From the NCBI RefSeq assembly GCF_007827045.1, contig NZ_RPFW01000009.1, positions 186,001-250,000 of the forward strand: DNA of 64,000 bases, read 5' to 3'. Below the pieces are notes generated by a model. The model was not told the origin of the DNA. It made no database searches and was given only the letters and a program-made list of their open reading frames with translations. Source of the DNA: Trebonia kvetii. Its GTDB lineage: Bacteria; Actinomycetota; Actinomycetes; Streptosporangiales; Streptosporangiaceae. Every line of letters begins with the position of its first letter. Positions within the stretch are counted from its first letter, which is position 1. The translations under genes were made by a program, and so were the position numbers. This document shows, one piece after another, positions 47,161-55,741 of the stretch.

Positions 47161-47663
47161 ATGCAGTACCTGCTGATCCACACGGGCGCCCCAGACCTCG
47201 CGGAGGCGTGGGACGACCAAACCTGGGCCGCGCTTGCCCGCTGGCTCGACGAGACGATCAGCTCCGGGGTCAACATTGAGGGCAGCCCGCTGCAGCTGGA
47301 TGCGGACGCTACCACCATCAAAGGGCGGAACGGCGAGCTCATCGTCACCGACGGACCGTATGCGGAGACCAAGGAGCAGGTGGCCGGCTTTGACGTGATC
47401 GAGTGCGCAGGCATGGAGGAAGCGGTGCGGTGGGCCGGCAGGCATCCCCACTCCTGGATGGGGGCGGTCGAGGTGCGGGCCCTGGTCGGCGGTGCTCCGG
47501 CCGAGCACTTGCCCGAGCCGGGCGCGGGCAAGACCAGGTACCTGATGCTCGCCTGTACCGATCCGTCGGTGGACCCGCGGGAGTCCGCCATGGAGCCGAT
47601 CGGTCCCTGGGTAGCCGAGATGGCGGCCGAGGCGTGCGCATGTTCGGCGGCGAGTGGAGGTAA
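47161..47663 (+). pseudogene. YCII/DGPF-domain gene, frameshifted in its second domain
   Basis: ATG at 47161 opens a complete YCII-related domain (MQYLLIHTGAPDLAEAWDD ... DGPYAETKEQVAGFDVIEC) and the start of a second copy (TRYLMLACTDPSVDP...IGPWVAEM). Near 47625-47630 the sense reading moves to another frame (GVRMFGGEWR), which stops at 47661-47663. A two-domain parent protein would be longer. In the first frame translation would run on into antisense acyl-CoA-ligase remnant to about 47820. Such proteins are often near ECF sigma genes, but none is here. Confidence 0.65.
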
Positions 47664-47700
47664 CGAAGCGCCGCTGTGGCCGGACCGCTACTGGCGTCGG

Positions 47701-47776
47701 GCGCGCTATTCGAGCTGGCGCTTGAGGATCTTGCCGGTGGATGTCGTGGGCAGTTCGTCAGCGAACTCCACGATAC
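47701..47776 (-). pseudogene. 3' end remnant of an acyl-CoA ligase gene
   Basis: Minus strand reads RIVEFADELPTTSTGKILKRQLE and stop, the C-terminus of acyl-CoA synthetases with the catalytic lysine motif. The DNA matches 51171-51246, the end of the intact ligase gene, over about 75 bases with roughly six differences. Only some 25 codons survive. It is a partial duplication or a decayed tandem copy. Confidence 0.75.
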
Positions 47777-47805
47777 GAGTCCGATCTCGGCCAGGACGCC
47801 CCGGA

Positions 47806-47996
47806 GCCACAGCGACTTGATCGCCAAGATGCTCACCTTCGCCGTCAGCCAGGGCAGCGGCTTTGTGGGCGGCCCCATCTTCCCGTCGCTGTTCATCGGC
47901 GGAACGGCCGGGGTCATCGTTCACCAGGTCATCCCCGGCGTGCCGCTGGGACTGGCCTGCGCCGCGGCGAAACCAGCCGCCCCGGCCAGTGGGTGA
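47806..47996 (+). pseudogene. ClC chloride channel fragment
   Basis: Plus-strand frame contains KMLTFAVSQGSGFVGGPIFP and LFIGGTAGVIVHQVIPGVPLGLACA, which match the GxxGGxxxP helix region of ClC-family channels. Only about 55 codons remain, ending at 47996. The frame upstream is the antisense of the ligase remnant, so no functional start is present. Confidence 0.6.
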
Positions 47997-48000
47997 TCGA

Positions 48001-48312
48001 GACCCCGGGACCACATGGCTGTCTCTCTGCCAGCACCTTGCCCAGGGCTGAGCAGCGGGCGATACACCCGTTGAGGGTAAGGAGAACGTAACCCCAGCCG
48101 AGCAACAGGCGATCCAGGACATTACAACGACGCTCGGCATGGCCGGTTCGCCGTGCTCGCCGCCAGCATGGCGGTGGTGGCCCGAACGGACCATGGTTCC
48201 TGTCTGCTACAGCGCGGACTGTAGTGGACTGTCGCGGGCCTGACGATCAGTACGGGGACCCAGTCGGCTCTGCGGAGGGACAGTTTCCGCGTTCTTGCGT
48301 CACCGTCAGCGC
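48001..48312. other. Gene-poor stretch, possible universal stress protein remnant
   Basis: No intact gene. On the minus strand around 48220-48290 a short reading ADWVPVLIVRP resembles the end of universal stress proteins, but it is followed by unrelated sequence. The rest has no visible structure. It belongs to the remnant zone starting at 47.6 kb. Confidence 0.3.
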
Positions 48313-48945
48313 CTACCGCTGGCCTAGCCATCCCGCATAAGACCGGGATTCATCCAGGCCGGGTTCCGTGCGACCGGGCAGGGCCTGGGCGAACACCAGC
48401 GTGGCGGCGGCCTCGATTTCGCTGCGCAGCAGATCGGCGGGACCGGTCGCCTCGAACCCCAGCGTCCACCAGTCCTGGCCGCACGTGCGGACCTCAGTGA
48501 GTTCCACCTCGCACTCCGGCTTCGGGCCCAGCCTCGCGGCGGCCGCCACGATCTGCCGGCTGGCCGATGAGAACCGGATGATGCGCCGCTTTTTGCGTAC
48601 CTTCCTCCAGCCGACCTGGTCGCCGCTGTCTTGGCGGGGAAGGCCGAAGGGAAAGGACCACTTCTGCCAGCCTTCCATGAGCCCGCGGGCGCGGCCCGCC
48701 ACCTGGAGGACTCCCGGGCTCCCTAGGTAGGCCTTCACCTCCAATGCCCTGCCCCTGCGGATCTTCACCGACAGCCCGGGCAACGACGGATCCAGCAGGT
48801 AGGTGTCCTCGCGTGATTCCGTTCTGGCGGGGAACCGCCCGAACCATCCGGCCACCCCGGCCTGCAGTTGGCCTGGGAAGATCCACCGCACCTCGAGGCT
48901 GCGGACTGCGTCGGTTACCGGGCTCTGCGGCGGTTCAGCCGTCAT
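48313..48945 (-). CDS. Hypothetical protein
   Basis: About 210 residues from ATG 48945; an in-frame start at 48978 is less likely because it lies in the aquaporin remnant. I do not recognise a named family. Features: SLEVRWIFPGQLQAGVAGWF, then TYLLDPSLPGLSVKIRRGRALEVKAYLGSPGVL, a basic segment (RKVRKKRRIIRF) and a helical C-terminus. The early strand pattern with ExxW and VKIR/EVK is reminiscent of CYTH-type triphosphate-binding folds, but that is only a guess. No signal peptide or membrane helix. Confidence 0.6.
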   Translation of the reverse strand: MTAEPPQSPVTDAVRSLEVRWIFPGQLQAGVAGWFGRFPARTESREDTYLLDPSLPGLSVKIRRGRALEVKAYLGSPGVLQVAGRARGLMEGWQKWSFPFGLPRQDSGDQVGWRKVRKKRRIIRFSSASRQIVAAAARLGPKPECEVELTEVRTCGQDWWTLGFEATGPADLLRSEIEAAATLVFAQALPGRTEPGLDESRSYAGWLGQR

Positions 48946-49099
48946 CGTCACATGTTCCTGACGCTGGCCGGCGGCCAACCCGGGCGCTGCCTCCGCATGC
49001 CTGCGTTTGCGTCAGGCCAGCCAGACGCTGCCCGGGCCCTGCGGACACTCCATGATGCCTTCCGTCGGCCGCGAGCTGAGATCCTCCTTCCCGGGTGAT

Positions 49100-49424
49100 G
49101 TCCTATGTGCGGGAACATCCCGCAGGCGGTGAAGGCGAAGGTCACGGCGGGGTTGATGTGCAGCCCGGACAGCGGGCCCAGGCGTAGATCATGGCCATGA
49201 CGACCACCCCGGGCGCGATCACCGCCGCCGTCCGGCTGATCGGGTTGCCGCCCGTGTAATGGTTCATCATGCCCGCTGCGGCCCGCGACCGTCACGAGAA
49301 TGAACGTGCCCAGAAACTCGATGGCGAGCCGGATCCGCAACCGCCGCTGCCGGAGGGTGTCTTCGTCGAACTGGATGAGGTAGCGGCGGCCGAGCGATTC
49401 AGCGTGCCCGGCGTCGTTCGCCAT
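49100..49424 (-). pseudogene. Aquaporin/glycerol facilitator (MIP) remnant
   Basis: ATG at 49424 opens a reading that includes LAIEFLGTFILVTVAG, a first MIP helix. Near 49285 the sense moves to another frame (MMNHYTGGNPISRTAAVIAPGVVVMAM), then near 49165 back to the first with HINPAVTFAFTACGMFP, the first NPA box. The second half with its own NPA box is missing. Two frameshifts and truncation mean it is not functional. Confidence 0.75.
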
Positions 49425-49458
49425 AGGCCGTTCCCCTGCTTCCTCGCCCTAGGACGTC

Positions 49459-50868
49459 TCAGATGTCGGTGGTTGTCTGGACCCGGCCGTCTTTGGCGGC
49501 GGCCTGGAACGCGGCGTAGTCGCGGTCGTTCTGGTCGGCGTAGGTCTCGGCGAAGTCGGCGATCGCCTGGGCGAATTGGTCGGAGCCGCCGAGGTAGGAG
49601 GCCAGCGTGATGCGGTCGCCGGAACGGGCGTGGGCCCGGGCCAGGGACCACCCGCACATTTGCGCGTAGGCGGCCATGCCCGAGGGGATCATCTGCTCGA
49701 TCGGGAAGGAGAACTTCCAGTCCTTCAGCTGCCGCACGTAGTAGTCGCGGTCCACCCCGTCGGGGCCGGTCACGTGGGTCCAGCCGAGGAAGATGTCGCT
49801 TTCGGCCTGCATCAGCAGCTGCCCGGCGACGACGCGCTCGCCGTGGCTGGCGTAGGGGCTGCGCCCGCAGTAGGCGGCCAAGGCGGAGGCCTGGGCTTCC
49901 TTGGGCTGCAAGAACAGCGGCTCGGTCCCGTCCCCGGCGTCCATCAGGGCGATCCAGCAGCGGGTGCCGACACTGCCGACCCCGACCACCTTGCGGGCCA
50001 CCTGAACCAGGGTGAACTGCTCCAGCAGGTGCTTGCGGTCGGACTGCAGGGTGCGCTGGTATTTTCCCAGCACCTCGCGGAGCAGCTTATAGATCGCATC
50101 GACCCGTACGTCGGGGAACAGCTGCTCGACCGGCTCGATCAGCGGGGGGTCGCTGATGATCCGCCGCTGCCCGTTGGCCTGGGTGGTGAGCTTGCGCAGC
50201 GCTTTGGTGCTGTCCTCGGTGTGGGCCTTGGCCACCATCTTCTCAGTGGCCTTGACCCTTTTCTTTTTCATCTGCGACCGGAACTGTGCGATCGCGTCCT
50301 CGACGTCGAGGTGGGCATACCACACCGCCAGGAAAGGCTGCTCCGCGAAGGCGCGCATCGCCGTGCGGTAGCTCTCGGCCCCCGCGAGGATGATCTTGCG
50401 GCGGGCCTTGGCGGTGAACCCGTTCTCCCGTCCGGCCACGGCCAGGCTGGCCGCCAGCCGCTTGACATCCCACTCGAACGGGCCGGGCAGGGTCTCGTCG
50501 AAGTCGTTGACATCGAACACCAGCCGCCGGGCGGGGGAGGCGAACGCGCCGAAATTGGACAGGTGCGCGTCCCCGCACAGCTGCACCCGCAGCCCCGAGG
50601 TGGGGGTGGTGGCCAGGTCGGCCGCCATCGGCAGCGCCGCCCCCCGGTAGAAGGTGAATGGCGACACCAGCATCCGCCCGTGCCGGACCGGCAGCAGCTC
50701 CGGCACCCGGGTCTTTTCCTGCTCCAGCAGCAGCCCGACCGGATCCCGCGACGGGCCCGGCGTGAACTCCGCGTTCGACTCCAGCGGAGCCACTGCCTGG
50801 GCGTCCTTCCCCCGCGCCTCCCGGTCGGCCCGGCTCAGCTGCTCCGCATTCTCTGTCTTCACCGGCAT
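49459..50868 (-). CDS. DUF2252 family protein, copy 1
   Basis: 469 residues of the DUF2252 family, common in actinobacteria and uncharacterised. Motifs: HGRMLVSPFTFYRGAA (63-78), LCGDAHLSNFGAF (97-109) and FDVNDFDETLPGPFEWDVKRLAAS (118-141). GDAHxxN and DxND recall the catalytic and metal-binding loops of aminoglycoside-phosphotransferase-like kinases, so a kinase-like fold is possible (inference). ATG at 50868. A paralogue lies at 53508-55019. The two are separated by an acyl-CoA ligase and a membrane protein, all on the same strand. Confidence 0.9.
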   Translation of the reverse strand: MPVKTENAEQLSRADREARGKDAQAVAPLESNAEFTPGPSRDPVGLLLEQEKTRVPELLPVRHGRMLVSPFTFYRGAALPMAADLATTPTSGLRVQLCGDAHLSNFGAFASPARRLVFDVNDFDETLPGPFEWDVKRLAASLAVAGRENGFTAKARRKIILAGAESYRTAMRAFAEQPFLAVWYAHLDVEDAIAQFRSQMKKKRVKATEKMVAKAHTEDSTKALRKLTTQANGQRRIISDPPLIEPVEQLFPDVRVDAIYKLLREVLGKYQRTLQSDRKHLLEQFTLVQVARKVVGVGSVGTRCWIALMDAGDGTEPLFLQPKEAQASALAAYCGRSPYASHGERVVAGQLLMQAESDIFLGWTHVTGPDGVDRDYYVRQLKDWKFSFPIEQMIPSGMAAYAQMCGWSLARAHARSGDRITLASYLGGSDQFAQAIADFAETYADQNDRDYAAFQAAAKDGRVQTTTDI

Positions 50869-51173
50869 GGCAACCCCTTCTTCCCTCCAGGGCCATGAGC
50901 GTGATGCGCCGGAACTGCCGGTGAACTACCTGGTTCCTCGCCGCCTGCGCAGCGTCTCCCGGAAACTCACTATCTGGCCCGTTTACGTTGCGTTCACCGT
51001 CACGCCACCACTTGATCACCCGCCAGGGTGAGCATCATCGCCCAGATGGAGTGAATCCAGGCCGTCCTCCTCTGGAGGCGTCATCGGCGGGCGAAGCGTG
51101 CTGTGTCACGTGACCCGCGCCGGTTCAGGGCCGTCAGGCTTGCACACAGCAACAGAAACACCGGACCAAGGCG
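50869..51173. other. Intergenic region, no gene seen
   Basis: 305 bases between the DUF2252 copy 1 start and the acyl-CoA ligase stop. It contains one 10-bp palindrome GTCACGTGAC at 51105-51114 and probably the promoter of the DUF2252 gene. Nothing else is recognisable. Confidence 0.4.
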
Positions 51174-52727
51174 CTATTTGAGCTGGCGCTTAAGGATCTT
51201 GCCGGTGGATGTCATGGGCAGTTCGTCGGCGAACTCCACGATGCGGGGGTACTTGTACGCCGCGAGCTGCTCCTTGCCCCAGGCGACCAGGTCGTCCTCG
51301 GTGACGTCGTGGTCCTTGTTCCTGACCACAACGGCCTTGATCTCCTCCCCGCGCGACTCGTGCGGCACGCCGATGACCGCGACAAGCGAGACCGCCGGGT
51401 GGGTCATGAAGACCTCTTCGATCTCGCGCGGGTACACGTTGAACCCGCCGCGGATGATGATGTCCTTGGACCGGTCGACGATGTAGTAGAAGCCGTCGGC
51501 GTCCTTCTTCGCCAGGTCGCCGGAGCGGAACCAGCCGTCCCTGATCGCCTCGGCGGTGGCCTCGGGACGGTTGTAGTAGCCCTTCATGACGTTGTGGCCC
51601 TTGATCGCGATCTCGCCGATCGCGTCGGGGTCGTCGGGCACATCGGACCAGTCATCGTTGATCAGCTTCATCTCGACGCCGGGGATCGGGACGCCGATCG
51701 AGCCGACCCGGACCGGCTGCCCCCACGGGGCGAAGGACGCGACAGGCGACGTCTCCGACAGCCCGTAGCCCTCGAGGATGGTGACACCGAAACGCCGCTG
51801 GAAGGCGCGGTGGACTTCGGCGGGCAAGGCCGAGCCGCCTGCCGCGGCGACCCGGAGCCGCGCGGCGATCGCGGAGACGTCAACGCCGTCCTCGAGCGCG
51901 CCAAGCAGTGCCCAGTACATCGTCGGCACGCCGGCGAAGAACGTCACCTGCTCGTCAAGCATCAGCCGCAACGCGGCGGGTGCCGTGAAACGCGGCAGCA
52001 TCACGATGGTGCCGCCGAAGGCGATGGCGTTGTTCTGGATCACGGTCTGGCCGAAGGAGTGGAACAGCGGTAGCACGCACAGGTAGGTGTCCGGGCGCGA
52101 GGCGTCGACGTCGAACAGGGCGACGCCGCTGCGTGCGTTGTCGCGCATGTTGCGGTGTCGCAGTTCGGCGCCCTTGGCTTGTCCGGTGGTCCCCGACGTG
52201 TAGAGGATGACGGCCGTTTCGTCGTCGTCGACGTCGACCGTCGAATACGCCGCAGGCTGCGCCGCGACCAGCGGCGCGTAGTGCTCCGGTCCTCCCAGCA
52301 CCGGGGGAGCAGCCGGGTCTGCCGTTACCAGGAAGAACTCACGGCAGCCAGGGGTAGCGCGGAAGCCTTCCCACGCGGCCTCGCCGATCGGCAAGTCGGC
52401 GGTGCCCTCGAATGCGAAGTACGCCACCGCCTCGGAGTCCGCCAGGTGATAGGCCACCTCGCGCGGCTTCAACAGCACGTTGAGCGGCACCACGGTCGCG
52501 CCGGCCTTGAGAATCCCGTAGTAGATGACCGTGAAGTACGGCAGGTTGGGGCAGGACAGGGCCACCTTGTCGCCCCGGCCCACCCCGCGTGCGGTCAGCA
52601 GGTTCGCGACCTGGCTGGAGGCGCCGTCCAACTGCGCGTAGCTGAGCCTGAGGCCACCGGCGACGATTGCCGTCCGGTCGGGATACGCCGCCGCGGTGGA
52701 CTCGAGCAGGGTGGCAAGATTGGCCAT
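51174..52727 (-). CDS. Acyl-CoA ligase (AMP-forming)
   Basis: 517 residues of the ANL superfamily. Adenylation motif YTSGTTGQAKGAELRHRN (~173-190), the GYGLSET loop, and the hinge/C-domain GWFRSGDLAKKDADGFYYIVDRSKDII, ending with STGKILKRQLK carrying the catalytic lysine. Most like long-chain fatty-acid-CoA ligases: acid + ATP + CoA to acyl-CoA + AMP + PPi. ATG at 52727. Its last ~25 codons are duplicated at 47701-47776. Confidence 0.94.
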   Translation of the reverse strand: MANLATLLESTAAAYPDRTAIVAGGLRLSYAQLDGASSQVANLLTARGVGRGDKVALSCPNLPYFTVIYYGILKAGATVVPLNVLLKPREVAYHLADSEAVAYFAFEGTADLPIGEAAWEGFRATPGCREFFLVTADPAAPPVLGGPEHYAPLVAAQPAAYSTVDVDDDETAVILYTSGTTGQAKGAELRHRNMRDNARSGVALFDVDASRPDTYLCVLPLFHSFGQTVIQNNAIAFGGTIVMLPRFTAPAALRLMLDEQVTFFAGVPTMYWALLGALEDGVDVSAIAARLRVAAAGGSALPAEVHRAFQRRFGVTILEGYGLSETSPVASFAPWGQPVRVGSIGVPIPGVEMKLINDDWSDVPDDPDAIGEIAIKGHNVMKGYYNRPEATAEAIRDGWFRSGDLAKKDADGFYYIVDRSKDIIIRGGFNVYPREIEEVFMTHPAVSLVAVIGVPHESRGEEIKAVVVRNKDHDVTEDDLVAWGKEQLAAYKYPRIVEFADELPMTSTGKILKRQLK

Positions 52728-52804
52728 CAGCCGTCGCTTTCGTGATCAGGTGGAGGAGTGGCAGGACTGTAGCACCTAGCGCGTGAGAAAACAGCTCCAG
52801 CCGG

Positions 52805-53488
52805 CTACGCGAGAATGTTGATCGCGCGGGCGATCACCAGCGTGGCGATGGCCAGCGACACGCCTGCTTCCGTCATCATCAGCAGCTTGGCCCATGGCCT
52901 GATCGCGGAGACGTCGGTGGGGCTGAACGCCGTGGCCGTCCAGAAACCGAGCGACAGGTAATCGGCAAACTTCGGTACCCACCCGGCGACGACGAACTGC
53001 GAGTTCAGCATCTCAGGGAAGACGAACGCCGGGTTGGCCTGCGGATGGTGCGCACGGGCGGCGGCGCCGCCGCGATCCAGATCCCAGTACCACAGCCCGA
53101 ACGCGATCACGTTCGTCATCCAGATCACCCCGCCGGTTGCCAGCAGCGCGCCGGCGTTGCTGGCGAATAGCTTGTTGTTGCTGAGGATGTCATCGACGAG
53201 CCGGGCGGCCGCCAGCAGGTTCGCCAGCGTGAGGCAGGCGATCACCACTCCGGTGGCGATCCGCAGCCAGGTCTTCTGCCGGTCGATCCGGCCAGGGTCC
53301 CCGACGATCATGGCCGCGAGCAGCCCGAGCAGCACCACCGGAAGCACCCATGCGGGGTTCACCCGGTACTTGGCGGGCAGCAGTAGATGCAGCACGGCGA
53401 CGACCACGATCGCCAGCGCCACCGGCCACCAGTGCTCACCCCGCGCGGCCTGGGCCGGCGCCGCCGGGGATCCGTCAACTGACGTCAT
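52805..53488 (-). CDS. Multi-pass membrane protein of unknown function
   Basis: 227 residues with about five membrane helices: WPVALAIVVVAVLHLLL, NPAWVLPVVLLGLLAAMIVG, TGVVIACLTLANLLAAARLV, ALLATGGVIWMTNVIAFGLWYWDLD, and a C-terminal WAKLLMMTEAGVSLAIATLVIARAINIL. The YLSLGFWTATAFSPTDVSAI segment before the last helix recalls DUF1345-type membrane proteins and potassium-channel pore loops, but it has no TVGYG filter. ATG at 53488. It lies 19 bases after the stop of the second DUF2252 gene, likely the same transcript. Confidence 0.75.
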   Translation of the reverse strand: MTSVDGSPAAPAQAARGEHWWPVALAIVVVAVLHLLLPAKYRVNPAWVLPVVLLGLLAAMIVGDPGRIDRQKTWLRIATGVVIACLTLANLLAAARLVDDILSNNKLFASNAGALLATGGVIWMTNVIAFGLWYWDLDRGGAAARAHHPQANPAFVFPEMLNSQFVVAGWVPKFADYLSLGFWTATAFSPTDVSAIRPWAKLLMMTEAGVSLAIATLVIARAINILA

Positions 53489-53507
53489 GCCCGGCGCCGT
53501 CCGGTAG

Positions 53508-55019
53508 TCAGACGCCCTCGACCGCTTCGAGCCGCCCGGCTCGGATCGCTCCGACGAACTCGTCGTAGTCCTTCTGATTCTGGTCGGCGTACCGTTCGCA
53601 GAAGTCGACGATCGACTGGTCGAACGCGTCGCTGCTGCCGAGGTATTCGGCGATGGCGACCGGGTCGCCGGAACGGGCGTGCGCCCGCGCCAGCGTCCAC
53701 CCGCACAGGCGTCCGTAGTACGTCATCGCGAGCGGTGCCATCGTTTCTACCAGGGCCGACCCCTTCATGTCGCGAAGCTGGCGCCAGTAGAAGTTGCGGC
53801 TCACGTCCCGCCCTTTGGTCCAGCCCAGGTAGATGTCGCTGACGGCCTGCATCATTCGCTGTCCCTGCACCACCCGCTCGCCGTGCTGACGGAACCGGCT
53901 ATTGGGCAGGTACGCCTCGAGCACCGAGGCGGTAGCCTCCTTGACCTGCAGGAACAGCGGGTCATGCTCATCGCGGCCCTGTAGTAGCACGATGAACGCC
54001 CGGGTCCCGACGCTGCCGACCCCCACCACCTTGCGCGCCGCGTCCACCACCTCGAACTTCTCCAGCAGCAGGCGCCGGTCATATTGCAGGGTGGCCCGGT
54101 ACGCGCGCAGCTGTTCGTGGATGGTCGGCATGATCTCGTCCGGGGACATGCCGTACGTAGTCAGCAGGTCGCGGGCCGGGACGATGACCGGCGGCTGGCT
54201 AACGATCCGGTACTGCCCGTTCACCACCTCGCAGAGCTTGGACAGCGCCTGCACGCTGTCCCGCGTGTGGGCCTTCTCGACGTTCTTCTGCGCGCGCTTG
54301 ACCGCCTTCTTGGCTTCCTTTTCCTCGTTGGTGTCCTGCTTCTCCTTCTTCTTCCCCGCCTTTGACTTCGTGTCCTTCTTCACTTCCGTTGAGAGCCCGG
54401 CCATGGCGCCTTGGATCATCGTCCGGAGACTGTCCTCGTCTTGGTGGGCGTACCAGATGTCCATCGTGGACATCTGCGCGAAATCTCTCATCGCCTCCTG
54501 GTAGGCCGCCACCGACGCGAGCGCCACGGCCCGGGTGTCCGCCTTGCCGAACCCGTTGTTCCTGGCGGCGATCGTGAAGCTCGCCACCATCCGCTTCACG
54601 TCGTACTCAAACGGCCCCGGCAGAGTCTCGTCGAAGTCGTTCAGGTCGAACATCAGGTGGCGTTCCGGAGAGGCGAACATGCCGAAGTTGGACAGGTGCG
54701 CGTCACCGCAGAGCTGGGCGTCCAGGCCGGCTACCGGCGTGTCCTTCAGGTCCGCCGCCATGATCTTGGCCGCGCCACGGTAGAAGGTGAACGGCGAGAC
54801 CATCATCCGGCCATGCCGGACCGGCACCAGGTCCTGCTCCCTGGTCTTGTTCTGCTCCTCGAGCAGCGCCACTGGGTCCGGCCTGCCTTGTGCCGGGCGC
54901 CATCCCGAGTGGCTCGACGGTGGAACCCGATCCCGGGCATCGCGGCCCTCGGCCCGGCGGTCCGCCAGGCTCGGGTGCCCGATTTCTAGCGCTGCTTTTA
55001 CGGCCTCTTTAACGGCCAT
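53508..55019 (-). CDS. DUF2252 family protein, copy 2, with a Lys-rich insert
   Basis: 503 residues, clearly paralogous to 49459-50868: HGRMMVSPFTFYRGAA, LCGDAHLSNFGMF, FDLNDFDETLPGPFEYDVKRMVAS and the same C-terminal CGWTLARAHARSGDP and YADQNQKDYDEF. Residues ~211-250 form an unusually Lys/Glu-rich, probably coiled or disordered segment that is shorter in copy 1. ATG at 55019. Function unknown. Same direction as the membrane protein and ligase genes downstream. Confidence 0.9.
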   Translation of the reverse strand: MAVKEAVKAALEIGHPSLADRRAEGRDARDRVPPSSHSGWRPAQGRPDPVALLEEQNKTREQDLVPVRHGRMMVSPFTFYRGAAKIMAADLKDTPVAGLDAQLCGDAHLSNFGMFASPERHLMFDLNDFDETLPGPFEYDVKRMVASFTIAARNNGFGKADTRAVALASVAAYQEAMRDFAQMSTMDIWYAHQDEDSLRTMIQGAMAGLSTEVKKDTKSKAGKKKEKQDTNEEKEAKKAVKRAQKNVEKAHTRDSVQALSKLCEVVNGQYRIVSQPPVIVPARDLLTTYGMSPDEIMPTIHEQLRAYRATLQYDRRLLLEKFEVVDAARKVVGVGSVGTRAFIVLLQGRDEHDPLFLQVKEATASVLEAYLPNSRFRQHGERVVQGQRMMQAVSDIYLGWTKGRDVSRNFYWRQLRDMKGSALVETMAPLAMTYYGRLCGWTLARAHARSGDPVAIAEYLGSSDAFDQSIVDFCERYADQNQKDYDEFVGAIRAGRLEAVEGV

Positions 55020-55067
55020 CTCTGCTACCTCCTGTTCGGATCTTGGCGATGCGGTCCGTTCGGGAAA

Positions 55068-55101
55068 ATCAAAATCCGGTTATCCCGAACGGGTGCGTGG
55101 T
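55068..55101. repeat. Dispersed intergenic repeat, copy 3
   Basis: ATCAAAATCCGGTTATC then CCGAACGGGTGCGTGG, fifty bases upstream of the DUF2252 copy 2 start. Related to 6741-6770 and 16656-16688. Confidence 0.45.
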
Positions 55102-55233
55102 TACTGCGACCTGGACACCTGACCTGTAGTCGGCCATCAGGCCGCCTGCCAGCCATGCTGGTCCCGCGGTGGTCCCGGGGCATCACACCGTTAGAGGTAT
55201 TGCACGATCCCGGCCGGCATGCCATGCGAGCCG

Positions 55234-55593
55234 TCAATGGCCGCCCGGTTCCTCAAGCGCGGCGTCTATGTCATATCCGAACCCGCCCGCCACACCGGGC
55301 GCCGCAGCGACCACCCGGCCGAGTCCGATCACCGGGGCGACGGCCAGCAGCACGCCGGTAACCTCCGCTTCGGTCGCGCCTGCCGCCAGCGCCTTGCTGG
55401 TGCTCCATTCCAGGCAGACCTCCGGCGAGCCGATCGCTGCCAGCGCCCCCACCCGGACGAGCGCAGCGACCTTCGGATCAAGCGCCTGGCCATCGGACTG
55501 GCCAAAGTTGAGCCCGGCCTGCCCACTGGCGAATTCTTCGTCTATGATCGCCAGTCTGCGCAGGATGTCTTGGTATTTCACCGCCTCACCCAC
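55234..55593 (-). CDS. Carboxymuconolactone decarboxylase-family protein without the CxxC pair
   Basis: 119 residues from GTG 55593, chosen for AAGGAT seven bases upstream. Helical CMD/AhpD-like fold: LDPKVAALVRVGALAAIG, then SPEVCLEWSTSKALAAGATEAEVTGVLLAVAPVIG. AhpD-type enzymes carry CxxC here; this one has a single cysteine (PEVCLEW), so peroxidase activity is unlikely. Its role is unknown. Between the DUF2252 gene and the LAL regulator. Confidence 0.8.
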   Translation of the reverse strand: MGEAVKYQDILRRLAIIDEEFASGQAGLNFGQSDGQALDPKVAALVRVGALAAIGSPEVCLEWSTSKALAAGATEAEVTGVLLAVAPVIGLGRVVAAAPGVAGGFGYDIDAALEEPGGH

Positions 55594-55741
55594 GGATCTA
55601 TATCCTTCGTCTGGCGTGCACCGCGCACCCACTGGACCGTTTCATTGCTGCCATCGTCGTACCGGGTATGCAGGCGCCGCATCACCCCGTCGTAGGTAAA
55701 TGCCGGATGAACAGCGTGAACCAGTCCGGCGGTGCGGGCTG

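Noticed and set aside
47706-48194. Minus-strand frame ending in the acyl-CoA ligase C-terminus, considered as a short ligase gene
   Set aside because: Only the last ~25 codons match a ligase; the rest is antisense of the ClC fragment and unrelated sequence.
52805-53488. Two-helix potassium channel
   Set aside because: The segment before the last helix resembles a pore loop but lacks TVGYG or a close variant, and there are about five helices.
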